From Frateuria_A sp051900535 (GTDB taxonomy: Bacteria > Pseudomonadota > Gammaproteobacteria > Xanthomonadales > Rhodanobacteraceae): a stretch of 64,000 bases of DNA. The notes under the pieces were generated by a model, which did no database searches, was not told the DNA's origin, and was given only the letters and a program-made list of their open reading frames with translations. Below, in pieces: positions 24,487-33,265 of this stretch (position 1 is its first letter; every line of letters starts with the position of its first letter). Location of the stretch: assembly GCF_051900535.1 (NCBI RefSeq), contig NZ_JBHZGI010000002.1, forward strand, positions 124,001 through 188,000. The letters are read 5' to 3'. The translations under genes were made by a program, and so were the position numbers.

Positions 24487-24661
24487 GGCTGGTCTCCTCC
24501 TTGCAGGCCCATGCCAACCCACGGAGCGGCAAGCTCCGTGACGGCGCCCGACGCCCGTCGAGGCCGCTTTGGCCGGCTCAGTATCGACCGGTGCCGTGAA
24601 GCGGCCGGCAAGCTTCCGTGGCCCGCGAGCTCACCCGTGAAGGCGGGGGCCGGGCATCGCG

Positions 24662-26746
24662 CTAGGGAGATTTCCGCGCATCGGCATTTGCGCTTTGCAC
24701 CGCCTTCACGAAGGCGCCGAACGGGATGTCGGTGATGCCGACCAGGCCGAAGTGCGCGTTTTCGCCATCGAGCAGGCGGCCGGTCACCGGCTGATCGGCG
24801 TACTGGAACCAGTGCGCACCCACGATCGCCGGATCGGCCACGGCCGCGGCCAGGAAGCGGGCGTAGGCCTCGCCACGCTGGGCTTCGTTCCACACCGGCA
24901 CCGGGCCCGCAGCGAACGGGCCGCGGTCGGTCGAGCCGAACGAGAACTCGCTGACCAGCACCGGCTTGTCGAGACGGTGCAATGCGGCCAGGTCCATGCC
25001 GTGCTGCGGCAGGTCGGCGTAGACATTGATGCTGATCACGTCGCACCACTGCGCACAGGCAGCCACCGCCTCGGGCGTACGCACGGCGAAGCGGCCGCCG
25101 AGGAACAGGTGGTGCGGGTCGTGCCGGCGCAATGCCTGCGCCACCGTGCGGAAGTAGCGGTCGGCGTAGGTTCGCAGCCAGGCGCTGTAGTCCTCGGCGA
25201 TGGCCGGATGCGCCTCGTCCGGCACGGGCGCTTCGAAGCCGGCCGGTTCCAGCGCTTCCCAGCGCGTCACGCCGATGCCCCAGGCGACTCCCAGGCGCAG
25301 GGCGTCGCCGTACTTGCGCTCGAGCATGGCGAGGAACGCCTGCTTGGCCGGGCTGCGCGGTTCGCCGCGCAGCGTGCCGATGGCCAGTGCCCAGCGGCCC
25401 TGTGGCCCGGGCGCGGCCCAGGCCAGTTCGTTGTCGGCGAAGTAGCCGAGCAGCCACGGATCGTCGCGCACGCCGTTGGTCGCCGCGGCCGCCGCGCGTT
25501 CGGCGGCCGCTTCGAAACGCGGATCGAACGGATCGGGCATGCGGCCCCACCAGTCGTAGCCGGTGGCGACGTTGGCGTAGTCGCCGGCGATGTTGATCGA
25601 GCGGGTGTAGGCCAGGCCGTGCCCGCGCGCGATAGCTTCGTCGCTCCAGTTGCCCAGCGTGTTGAAGCCCCAGGCGCCCAGCCGCTGCCGCGTGCGCTGC
25701 CGCCAGGCCTCGCGCCAGCGGGCGCCGTCCACGCGATAGAGGTTGGCCGCGTAGAAATCGAACCAGCGACCGTGGTTGTACGCCAGGCCGCTGGCCGCGC
25801 CGGTGTCACGGCGGCTGTCGCCCTGTCCGTAGAAACCACGCCATGGGCCTGTAGCCGGCGGCAGGCTCGCGAACATCCACTCGCGACCTTGCACGTAACT
25901 GCGCCCGCCATCGGCCACCACCGCGTTCACGCCTAGGGAGAAGAACGGGCGGCCATCCGGTGCCACCAGTTGCCAGCGGCCACGGAGCTTCTGCGCGTGG
26001 AACCAGCCAGTGGTTTGTGTCGGGCCCTCCGGCCGTCCATCGCGTCGGTCACCGGCCGTGCGGCCCAGCTGGGCACGTTCGCGCTCATGCGCGCTGCGCA
26101 GCGCGGCATCGCCGTCGACCTTCTCCGGCCACTGTCCACGCGTGTACTGGCCGTAACGATCGACGATCCCGGCATAGGCGTCGCGCAGCGTGTCGCCCGC
26201 ACCCGTGCCCGGCGTGCCGACAAGCAGGACCTGCGCGGCCTGCGGCGCGGGAATGGAGAGCTGCACGGCGCGTATGGCTTCGAGCGCCGACGCGCCCTCC
26301 ACCGTGGTGGCCAGCACGACGCGCTGGCCACCGAGCTCCACCGGCATCGGCGGTCCGGCCTGCATGCCGAAGGCGCGCGGCGCGGTCGCGTGCAGGGGGA
26401 CAACGAGGGTCTGCGGCGGACCGGCGGGCAGGCCCACCGTCGCCTTGAGGTGGGCGCCGGTCGTGCCTTCGACGTCGATCGACAGAGTGACCGCCCAGGG
26501 CATCGCGTTCTGCACGCGCACGCGCAGCTCGCCCTCGCCAAGCCACGGGCGCGCCGGGCTGAAACGCACGTTCGGCTGCGCGGACGGCTCGAAGGTGTAC
26601 CGGCGCATCATCTCGCCGGCGACCTGCTCCTCCGCGCCGGCCCGGACATGGGCCAGGCCAACCTGCAAACCGGTCGCGCCGGCGGGAGTCTCCGCCCTGC
26701 ATGCAATCGACAGGATCAGGCAGACCAGTGCAGCGCTCGTCCTCAT
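24662..26746 (-). CDS. exported GH50/beta-agarase-like glycoside hydrolase
   Basis: A 694-residue protein has a signal peptide (MRTSAALVCLILSIACRA). The N-terminal half is a beta-sandwich domain (about 30-170). A clan-A TIM barrel begins at TTGWFHAQKLRGRWQLVAPDG followed by RPFFSLGVNAV, the entry motif of GH50 beta-agarases. Candidate acid/base Glu440 is in LGYFADNELAW and nucleophile Glu600 in PVLVSEFSFGS. GH50 enzymes cleave beta-1,4-galactosidic bonds of agar-type galactans, so it would deliver galactose units to the adjacent galactose operon. The agar specificity is a family label; other beta-galactans are equally possible in a soil or plant bacterium. The 175 bases upstream hold no other gene. 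Confidence 0.75.
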   Translation of the reverse strand: MRTSAALVCLILSIACRAETPAGATGLQVGLAHVRAGAEEQVAGEMMRRYTFEPSAQPNVRFSPARPWLGEGELRVRVQNAMPWAVTLSIDVEGTTGAHLKATVGLPAGPPQTLVVPLHATAPRAFGMQAGPPMPVELGGQRVVLATTVEGASALEAIRAVQLSIPAPQAAQVLLVGTPGTGAGDTLRDAYAGIVDRYGQYTRGQWPEKVDGDAALRSAHERERAQLGRTAGDRRDGRPEGPTQTTGWFHAQKLRGRWQLVAPDGRPFFSLGVNAVVADGGRSYVQGREWMFASLPPATGPWRGFYGQGDSRRDTGAASGLAYNHGRWFDFYAANLYRVDGARWREAWRQRTRQRLGAWGFNTLGNWSDEAIARGHGLAYTRSINIAGDYANVATGYDWWGRMPDPFDPRFEAAAERAAAAATNGVRDDPWLLGYFADNELAWAAPGPQGRWALAIGTLRGEPRSPAKQAFLAMLERKYGDALRLGVAWGIGVTRWEALEPAGFEAPVPDEAHPAIAEDYSAWLRTYADRYFRTVAQALRRHDPHHLFLGGRFAVRTPEAVAACAQWCDVISINVYADLPQHGMDLAALHRLDKPVLVSEFSFGSTDRGPFAAGPVPVWNEAQRGEAYARFLAAAVADPAIVGAHWFQYADQPVTGRLLDGENAHFGLVGITDIPFGAFVKAVQSANADARKSP

Positions 26747-26792
26747 GGCAGCCAGTGTCGCTCACCGCTCCGCAAGGGACGTGTATGAGCGC

Positions 26793-28115
26793 TCAAGCCC
26801 CGCTGCGTTCCAGCCAGCGCCAGCCGTAATACGCGGGAATGCCGCAGGCGATGATGACCAGGCTCATGCCGGCATCGCCCGGGTTGTGGATCGCCGTGGC
26901 GCCGATCACGCACAGCACGGTCACCACGAAGATCATCGGCAGCCACGGATAGAACGGCACGCGGTAGGGCGAGGGCTCGGTGAGGTAACGGCGATACCAG
27001 AACAGGGTGGCGATGCTGCAGGCGTGCGCCAGCCACTCGCCGACGGTGGTGTAGTCCAGCAGCTGGTTGAAGCTGCCGGACACCGCCAGCACGATCGCCC
27101 ATGCGCCCAGCGTGGCCAGCGCCACCTGCGGCGCGCGGCTCTGCGGCTCGATCCGACCCACGGCGGAGAAGAACATGCCGTCGGCGCCCATCGTCTGCAA
27201 CACGCGCGCGCCGCCGGCGATGGCGATGTTGCAGTAGCCGAAGGTGGAACAGGCGATGCCCAGCGCCATCAGCGTGGCGCCGCGGTCGCCGAGCAGCCGG
27301 CGCAACAGGTCGGCGGCCGGCGCGGTGCTGAACGCCAGACCTGCGTGACCCAGGCCGGCCAGGTAGGCGAAATTGGCCAGCACGTAGGCGATCATCACCC
27401 CGGCCATGCCCAGCCCCAGCGCGATCGGCAGCGTGCGTTGCGGGTTGCGCACTTCGCCGGCCAGGTCGTTGAGGTAGTGGAATCCGCCATAGGTGAACAG
27501 CACCGGCAGCAGCGCCCCGAACAGCGCCCCCGCCGGCACGTCCCGCCCGGGATCGGCGGCCAGTGTCACGCCCAGGTGGCCGTCGGCCAGCACCACGCCG
27601 GCCACGACCAGCAGCGCGATGGCGGCGAGCTTGAGCACGGTGAAAATGTTCTGCACCCAGGCGCCGGCGCGGATGCCGAACAGGTTCACGCCGACGATGA
27701 AGGCGATCGCGCCGGCGGCCACGGGTTTGATGTAGAGCAGCGACAGGCCAAGCGCCGCGCAGAAGTACTGCGCGAAAATCGTCGCCACCGCGGCGACGCT
27801 GCCGGGGTAGTTGATCAACGCCATCGTCCAGCCGAACAGGAACGCGGGCAGCTGGCCGAACGCCTCGCGCAGGTAGATGTAGCTGCCGCCTGCCTGCGGC
27901 CGCCGTGCGCCGAGCTCGGCGTAGCTCAGCACGCCGGTCAGGGTGAGCAGGCCGCCGACCACCCACAGCGCCAGCAATTCCCAGCCCGAGCCGGTGCGCT
28001 GGGCCAGCGTGGCCGGGGTGCTGAAGATGCCGGCGCCGATCACGCCGCCGATGACGATCATCGCCGCGTCCCAGGTGCCCAGGCGGCGCAGGTAGGTATT
28101 CGATTCGGTGCTCAT
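26793..28115 (-). CDS. APC-superfamily amino acid permease
   Basis: The 440-residue inner-membrane transporter has twelve predicted helices and the APC entry motif WDAAMIVIGGVIGAGIFSTPATLAQ. GVLSYAELGARRPQAGGSYIYLREAFG follows in helix 2-3, and FTYGGFHYLNDLAGEVRNPQRTLP in helix 6-7. It resembles the LAT/YfnA-type group of amino-acid uptake or exchange proteins. The substrate cannot be assigned. The ATG at 28115 gives MSTESN; an in-frame ATG five codons upstream is also possible and neither has a clear ribosome site. The gene is monocistronic. Confidence 0.88.
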   Translation of the reverse strand: MSTESNTYLRRLGTWDAAMIVIGGVIGAGIFSTPATLAQRTGSGWELLALWVVGGLLTLTGVLSYAELGARRPQAGGSYIYLREAFGQLPAFLFGWTMALINYPGSVAAVATIFAQYFCAALGLSLLYIKPVAAGAIAFIVGVNLFGIRAGAWVQNIFTVLKLAAIALLVVAGVVLADGHLGVTLAADPGRDVPAGALFGALLPVLFTYGGFHYLNDLAGEVRNPQRTLPIALGLGMAGVMIAYVLANFAYLAGLGHAGLAFSTAPAADLLRRLLGDRGATLMALGIACSTFGYCNIAIAGGARVLQTMGADGMFFSAVGRIEPQSRAPQVALATLGAWAIVLAVSGSFNQLLDYTTVGEWLAHACSIATLFWYRRYLTEPSPYRVPFYPWLPMIFVVTVLCVIGATAIHNPGDAGMSLVIIACGIPAYYGWRWLERSGA

Positions 28116-28242
28116 GCGTGGAGAAGGCATCGTCGGCGGCGGAAGCCGCAACGATAGCGTGAGTTGGCGGTGGGGTTCAGCCACTGGCGCACGATGCCTC
28201 CCCGTTCCCGTGGGACGCACCTCGCGAGGCGCGCCCACCCCG

Positions 28243-28265
28243 GTCGCGCACAGGTGCGCTCCTAC
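28243..28265. repeat. REP-like element (GTAGGAGCGCACC family), single copy
   Basis: GTCGCGCACAGGTGCGCTCCTAC is the same element found inverted at 6050-6131 and 51257-51330. It lies in the 236-base interval between the divergent permease and YbhN-like genes, which otherwise shows no clear promoter or frame. Confidence 0.6.
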
Positions 28266-28351
28266 AAGGCAGGGGGCGGAACCCGCTACCCTTGGCGGCA
28301 TGACGATCCCGCACTCGCGGCCCCTTGCGCATGCGCCGTAAGGTCGGGCCG

Positions 28352-29305
28352 ATGTCCGCACCCTCCCCTCTTGCCGATTCCGGTGCGCGCCGCTGGCTGC
28401 GCGGGTTGTCGTGGGTCGCATCAGCCTTGTTGCTCGCCCTGGCGGCATGGCTGTTGCACCGTTACCTGGGCGCGATGCGCTGGCGCGACGTGGCGATGGC
28501 GCTGGCGCAACTGCCGCGCGCGCACGTGGCCGGCGCCGTGGCTGCGACGGCGATCAGCTTCGCCATGCTGGCCACGTTCGACGTGCTGGCCGCGCGTCGG
28601 GTGGCGCCGGCCCGCGCATCGACCGGGCTGGCAGCCTTCGCGGGCTTTGCGGCGCACGCGTTGTCCAACACGCTGGGCTTCCACGCCGTGACCGGCGGCG
28701 CGGTGCGCTACCGCATCTACGCCACCGCGGGACTGGGCGCGGGCGACATCGCGCGCGTGGTGGCGCTGGCGACGCTGGGCGTGGGGCTCGGTTATGCGGT
28801 GCTGGGCGCGGCCGGCCTGCTGATGGAACCGGCGATCGCCGTCGGCTGGGGGCGCACCGCGGGCGTGGTGATCGTGCTGCTGCTGGCCGGCCTGGCGGGG
28901 TGGCTCGGGCGGCCACGCAGCTTGCGCGTGGGCCGCTGGACGATCGCCTTGCCGGGTTCGGGCGCCGCGCTGCTGCAGATGCTGATCGGCGGCGTGGAGA
29001 TGAGCGCCGCGATCGGCGCGATGTACCTGCTGCTGCCGCCGGAAATCGCGCCGCCGTTTGCCGATTTCGTGCCGGTCTACCTGGCCGCGTTGCTGGCCGG
29101 CATCGTCAGCCACGCCCCCGGTGGCCTGGGCGTGTTCGAAGCGATCCTGCTCGGCGCCTTCCCTGCCCAGGCGCGCGCGGACGTGCTGGCCGGCCTGCTC
29201 TGCTACCGGCTGGTCTACAACCTGCTGCCGTTCGTCGTGGCGGCGCTGTCGCTGGGCGCGTTCGAGGCGCGCCGGCGCGGCGCGCCTTCGACACCGCAGG
29301 CATGA
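28352..29305 (+). CDS. YbhN/UPF0104-type (LPG-synthase TM-like) membrane protein
   Basis: The 317-residue protein has about eight transmembrane helices and the features of the lysylphosphatidylglycerol synthase transmembrane family: AHALSNTLGFHAVTGGAVRYRIY in the middle and VSHAPGGLGVFEAILL near the C-terminus, where the HxPGGxGxxE motif is highly conserved. It lacks the cytosolic aminoacyltransferase domain of MprF, so it is the stand-alone YbhN-like form, which is implicated in phospholipid or lipid translocation. AAGG lies upstream of the ATG at 28352. The next gene (LysE family) starts 64 bases later. Confidence 0.85.
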   Translation: MSAPSPLADSGARRWLRGLSWVASALLLALAAWLLHRYLGAMRWRDVAMALAQLPRAHVAGAVAATAISFAMLATFDVLAARRVAPARASTGLAAFAGFAAHALSNTLGFHAVTGGAVRYRIYATAGLGAGDIARVVALATLGVGLGYAVLGAAGLLMEPAIAVGWGRTAGVVIVLLLAGLAGWLGRPRSLRVGRWTIALPGSGAALLQMLIGGVEMSAAIGAMYLLLPPEIAPPFADFVPVYLAALLAGIVSHAPGGLGVFEAILLGAFPAQARADVLAGLLCYRLVYNLLPFVVAALSLGAFEARRRGAPSTPQA

Positions 29306-29369
29306 CCGCGGCACATGCCGTGCGTCGGGCCCGACCGTATCCTTCGCGCTTTCGCCGCGGAGCCGCGCC

Positions 29370-30002
29370 ATGCCGGATGCCAGCCACCTGCTCGCCTTCG
29401 CCGTGATCGCGCTGGGCCTGGTGCTCACGCCGGGGCCGAACATGATCTACCTGATCTCGCGCTCGATCTGCCAGGGCCGTGCGGCGGGGCTGGTGTCGCT
29501 GGCGGGCGTGGGCCTGGGCTTCATTGCTTACATGCTGTGCGCGGCCTTCGGCATCACCGCGCTGGTGTTCGCGGTGCCCTACGCCTATGACGCGCTGCGC
29601 ATCGGCGGGGCCGTGTACCTGTTGTACCTGGCCTGGCAGGCGCTCCGGCCCGGCGGCCGCTCGCCGTTCCAGCTGCGCGCGCTGACGCCCGCCAGCCCGC
29701 GCCGCCTGTTCGCGATGGGCCTGCTCACCAACCTGCTCAACCCGAAAGCGGCGATGCTCTATCTCTCGCTGCTGCCGCAGTTCGTCGTGCCCGGCCGTGG
29801 CAGCGTCCTTGCGCAGTCGGTGGCGCTCGGCTTCACGCAGATCGCCATCAGCCTCACGGTCAACGCACTGATCGTGCTGGCGGCCGGTTCGATCGCCGCG
29901 TTCCTGGGCGGACGCCCGCTATGGCAGGCGCTGCAACGCTGGCTGATGGGCACGGTGCTGGCGACCCTGGCGGTGCGCATGCTGGCGCAGGGGCGCCGCT
30001 AG
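29370..30002 (+). CDS. LysE/RhtB-family amino acid exporter
   Basis: The 210-residue protein has six predicted helices. LVLTPGPNMIYLISRS in helix 1 is the family signature, followed by GLVSLAGVGLGFIAYMLCAAFG, YLLYLAWQALRPG, and LFAMGLLTNLLNPKAAMLYLSLLPQFV. These exporters use the proton gradient to remove excess amino acids such as threonine, homoserine or lysine; the substrate is unknown here. The start ATG at 29370 is the first that gives the normal N-terminus. It is convergent with the PCMT fusion gene, 11 bases away. Confidence 0.92.
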   Translation: MPDASHLLAFAVIALGLVLTPGPNMIYLISRSICQGRAAGLVSLAGVGLGFIAYMLCAAFGITALVFAVPYAYDALRIGGAVYLLYLAWQALRPGGRSPFQLRALTPASPRRLFAMGLLTNLLNPKAAMLYLSLLPQFVVPGRGSVLAQSVALGFTQIAISLTVNALIVLAAGSIAAFLGGRPLWQALQRWLMGTVLATLAVRMLAQGRR

Positions 30003-30013
30003 GCGCGCAACGT

Positions 30014-32017
30014 TCAGAGGCCGAACGGCCAGGTGTCGGCGGCGCCGCTGCGCGGCTCCTCGCCCAGCGGTTCGACTGCGTGGGTTTCGTCGAACCAGGT
30101 ATAGCCGTCGAACTGGCGGGGCATCGAGCATTCCACGTAGTGGCTCCAGCGCTCGGTGTCCGGTCGGTAGATCACGCCGATGAAGCGCTCCAGGCGCCCG
30201 GTGGCCAGGCGTCCGCACAGTTCGCGGTTCGCGCCCTCGCGCAGGTCGAGCAGGCAGCGCGGCCGTCCGGCATCGTGGAACAGGCGCTCGTAGCTGTCGT
30301 TGCGCGAGGGCAGCACGTCCATCACCTTCATCGGTTCATCCCAGTCGTCCGCCGCGGCGACCGTGCCGGTATGCGTGCCGAAGCCGAGCAGCACCGCATC
30401 GCCGCCGAAGCGCTGGCGGCAAAGCTGCCCGAGGTTGAGTTCCTCGCGCACCTGGCCCATCTCGGTGTGGCGCGCGTCGCCGATGTGCGAGTTGTGCGCC
30501 CACACCACCGCCTTCGACCGAGGTCCGGCGGCGGCGAGCAGGTTTTCCAGCGTCTCGAACATGTGGCTGTCGCGCAGGTTCCACGATTCGGCCGAGCCGT
30601 AGTACATCGCGCGGTAGTAGGCCTCGGCGTTGCTGACCAGGCGCGCGTTCTGCGCCGCGTCGAGGAAGCGCTCGCCGTCGGCCCGGGCGTATTCCATGCG
30701 CCGCGAGAGCAGCTCGCGCAGCATCTGTACGACCGCCTTTTCGCAGAACGCGTAACCTGCGTTGAGGGCCATGCGGCCGTACTGCGCCGGCTCCTTGCTC
30801 CAGGGCATCAGGCAACCGTAGCGGTGGCGTGCGATCTTCGCGGTTTCCGGATCGACCTTGTCCAGGTAATCGATCACCGCGCGGATCGAGCTGTCCAGGC
30901 TGTACAGGTCCAGGCCGTAGAAGCCGGCCTGCCTGGCGGCCGGCTTGTCGCGGTTGTAGTCGCGCAGCCAGTCGATGAAGCGGGCGACGTCGCGGTTGCG
31001 CCACATCCACGTCGGGAAGCGCTGGAAGATCGGCTCTTCATGCGTGGCGGCGCGGCCACGCACGTAGCGGTCCAGCACCGCCGCATCGGGCCAGTCGCCC
31101 TCCACCGCCACGATGGTGAAGCCGTGCGCCTCGATCAGCCGGCGGGTGATCGCCGCGCGGGCGCGGTAGAACTCGCTGGTGCCATGGCTGGCCTCGCCAA
31201 GGAGCACGACACGCGCGTCGCCGTAGCGGTCGTAGAGCCGTCCGAACGCCGGGTCGTCCAGCTCGGGCAGCGCCTCGGCCGCGGCGCGGATCATGGCCGG
31301 CAAGGTGCCGCCATCGCCCGGCACGCGCACGGCGACCGGTTCCATCCGCGTCGGCGACGTGGCCTCCTGCTCGCTCCAGCCATAACTGCCCACCAGCGGT
31401 ACGAAGCGCACTTCGTCCAGCGGTTCCTCCTCGAAGCGGTCCTGCGCCAGGCGGGTGACTTTTACCAGCCGCTGCCGGTTGAGCGTCTCGCCGACCGGCA
31501 TCACCAACCGTCCGCCGATCGCCAGTTGCCGGCGCAGCACGTCCGGCACCGCCGGGCCGCCCGCCGCGGCGATGATGGCGTCGAATGGCGCCGCGTCCGG
31601 CCAGCCGCCACTGCCGTCGCCTACGCGCAACCGGATGTTGCGGTAACCGAGCCTGTCGAAGCGCTGTTGCGCGAGGTCGGCAAGCTCGGCGTGGCGTTCG
31701 ATCGCGTGCACGCAGGCGGCCAACGCCCCCATCACCGCCGCTGCGTAGCCCGAGCCCGCACCGATCTCCAGCACGCGGTCGCCCTCGTGCAGCTCGGCCG
31801 CCTGCAACATGCGCGCGACGATGAACGGCTGCGAGATGGTCTGTCCGGCCTCGATCGGCAACGGCGAGTCTTCGTACGCGAACTCGTGCATGCCTCCGGC
31901 GACGAAGGCCTCCCGCGGTATCGTGCCCATCGCTTCGAGCACGCGCGCATCCGTGATGCCGCGCCCGGCCAGCTGGCGCTCGACCATGCGCTGGCGTTGC
32001 TCGGCGAAATCGGTCAT
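30014..32017 (-). CDS. fusion of L-isoaspartate O-methyltransferase and erythromycin esterase-family domain
   Basis: The 667-residue cytoplasmic protein joins two enzymes. Residues 1-215 are a PCMT-type methyltransferase: MVERQLAGRGITDARVLEAM, GQTISQP (substrate loop Ser), and the SAM motif VLEIGAGSGYAAAVMG. Residues about 235-660 are an erythromycin esterase (EreA/EreB-like) domain: VVLLGEASHGTSEFYRARA (His278), VAVEGDWPDA with the conserved Glu, and VVWAHNSHIGDARHTEMG. The esterase fold is found in many non-resistance proteins, so drug inactivation should not be assumed. A joint role in protein repair or succinimide processing is speculation. The ATG at 32017 has GGAG upstream. No frameshift separates the domains. 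Confidence 0.88.
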   Translation of the reverse strand: MTDFAEQRQRMVERQLAGRGITDARVLEAMGTIPREAFVAGGMHEFAYEDSPLPIEAGQTISQPFIVARMLQAAELHEGDRVLEIGAGSGYAAAVMGALAACVHAIERHAELADLAQQRFDRLGYRNIRLRVGDGSGGWPDAAPFDAIIAAAGGPAVPDVLRRQLAIGGRLVMPVGETLNRQRLVKVTRLAQDRFEEEPLDEVRFVPLVGSYGWSEQEATSPTRMEPVAVRVPGDGGTLPAMIRAAAEALPELDDPAFGRLYDRYGDARVVLLGEASHGTSEFYRARAAITRRLIEAHGFTIVAVEGDWPDAAVLDRYVRGRAATHEEPIFQRFPTWMWRNRDVARFIDWLRDYNRDKPAARQAGFYGLDLYSLDSSIRAVIDYLDKVDPETAKIARHRYGCLMPWSKEPAQYGRMALNAGYAFCEKAVVQMLRELLSRRMEYARADGERFLDAAQNARLVSNAEAYYRAMYYGSAESWNLRDSHMFETLENLLAAAGPRSKAVVWAHNSHIGDARHTEMGQVREELNLGQLCRQRFGGDAVLLGFGTHTGTVAAADDWDEPMKVMDVLPSRNDSYERLFHDAGRPRCLLDLREGANRELCGRLATGRLERFIGVIYRPDTERWSHYVECSMPRQFDGYTWFDETHAVEPLGEEPRSGAADTWPFGL

Positions 32018-32094
32018 GGCGAGTCTCCCGGAGGCGACCGCAGGGTAGTCCCGGCGCAATCAATCGCATGTCAAACCCCGCGCACCGGGGCCGA

Positions 32095-32125
32095 TTGCCG
32101 CGCGCGTGCGCCGGTCGCCTAGAAT
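32095..32125 (+). promoter_or_regulatory. probable dinB promoter
   Basis: TTGCCG (32095-32100) and TAGAAT (32120-32125) are 19 bases apart and lie 29 bases before the dinB GTG. No obvious LexA box is seen in the interval between the divergent genes. Confidence 0.4.
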
Positions 32126-32153
32126 CGCCACCAAGGCATCCCCGGTTTCGATC

Positions 32154-33248
32154 GTGTCCCCCACCCCGCGCAAGATCCTGCATATCGACATGGACGCGTT
32201 CTACGCGTCGGTGGAGCAGCGCGACGACCCTTCGTTGCGCGGCAGGCCCGTGGTGGTGGCGTGGCGTGGGGCGCGCTCGGTGGTGTGCGCGGCCAGTTAC
32301 GAGGCGCGGGTGTTCGGCGTGCGTTCGGCGATGCCGGCGGTACGGGCGGAACGGCTGTGCCCGCAGGCGATCTTCGTGCCGCCGGATTTCACACGCTACA
32401 AGGCCGTGTCGCGGCAAGTGCGGACGATCTTCGCGCGGCACACCGAACTGATCGAACCGCTGTCGCTGGACGAGGCCTATCTGGACGTGACGTCCAGCAG
32501 GAACGGCCTGGCGTCGGCCACGGCGACGGCCGAGGCGATCCGCGCGGCGATCCGCGAGGAAACCAACCTGACCGCCTCGGCCGGCGTGGCGCCGAACAAG
32601 TTCCTGGCCAAGATCGCCTCGGACTGGCGCAAGCCCGACGGATTGTTCGTGATCCGTCCGCACCAGGTCGAGGCCTTCCTGGCGCCGCTCGCCGTCGGAC
32701 GCCTGCCCGGGGTGGGCAAGGTGATGGAGGGCAAGCTCGCCGCGATGGGTGTGGCCACCGCCGCCGATCTGCGCCGGCTGGGCGAGGTGGAGCTGGAGCA
32801 GCGCTTCGGCCGCTGGGGTCGTCGGCTGCACCAGCTTTCCTGGGGTATCGACGAGCATCCGGTGCAGCCGGACCGCCTGACCCTGCAGGTGTCCGCGGAG
32901 GACACCTTCGAACAGGACCTCACGCTGGACGAACTCGAACCGCACATCCGCCGCCTGGCCGAGAAGACCTGGGCCGGGCACCAGCGCGAGGAAGGCCGCA
33001 TCGCGCGCACGATCGTGCTCAAGCTCAAGACCGCCGACTTCCGCACGCTGACCCGCAGCGTCTCGCCCGCCACCCTGCCCGGCACCGCGCACGAGCTGGC
33101 CGAGCTCGCCTGCGCGCTGCGCGCTCGGGTCGAGCACCCTGCCGGCACCCGTTACCGGCTGGTCGGCGTGGGACTGGCTGGCTTCGTCGATCGCGACCAC
33201 TTTGCCGCGCAGCGGGACTTGTTCGAAACTGCCGCGCCGCGCGACTGA
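32154..33248 (+). CDS. dinB: DNA polymerase IV (Y-family translesion polymerase)
   Basis: DinB copies past damaged bases. The 364-residue protein has the catalytic acidic residues in ILHIDMDAFYASVEQ and LSLDEAYLDVT, the steric gate region around FYASVEQ, and the helix-hairpin-helix in GRLPGVGKVMEGKL. KIASDWRKPDGLFVI and the little-finger domain (VSAEDTFEQDL) complete the family pattern. No C-terminal beta-clamp motif of the classical QLxLF form is obvious; QRDLFE near the end may serve. The GTG at 32154 (VSPTPRKILHIDMD) is chosen because it follows the promoter and gives the family's short N-terminus. Confidence 0.95.
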   Translation: MSPTPRKILHIDMDAFYASVEQRDDPSLRGRPVVVAWRGARSVVCAASYEARVFGVRSAMPAVRAERLCPQAIFVPPDFTRYKAVSRQVRTIFARHTELIEPLSLDEAYLDVTSSRNGLASATATAEAIRAAIREETNLTASAGVAPNKFLAKIASDWRKPDGLFVIRPHQVEAFLAPLAVGRLPGVGKVMEGKLAAMGVATAADLRRLGEVELEQRFGRWGRRLHQLSWGIDEHPVQPDRLTLQVSAEDTFEQDLTLDELEPHIRRLAEKTWAGHQREEGRIARTIVLKLKTADFRTLTRSVSPATLPGTAHELAELACALRARVEHPAGTRYRLVGVGLAGFVDRDHFAAQRDLFETAAPRD

Positions 33249-33265
33249 CCCCACAAGGACAACCG

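Noticed and set aside
30014..32017. A macrolide-resistance gene
   Set aside because: The erythromycin esterase fold occurs in many housekeeping proteins, and here it is fused to PCMT without any mobile-element context, so resistance is not supported.
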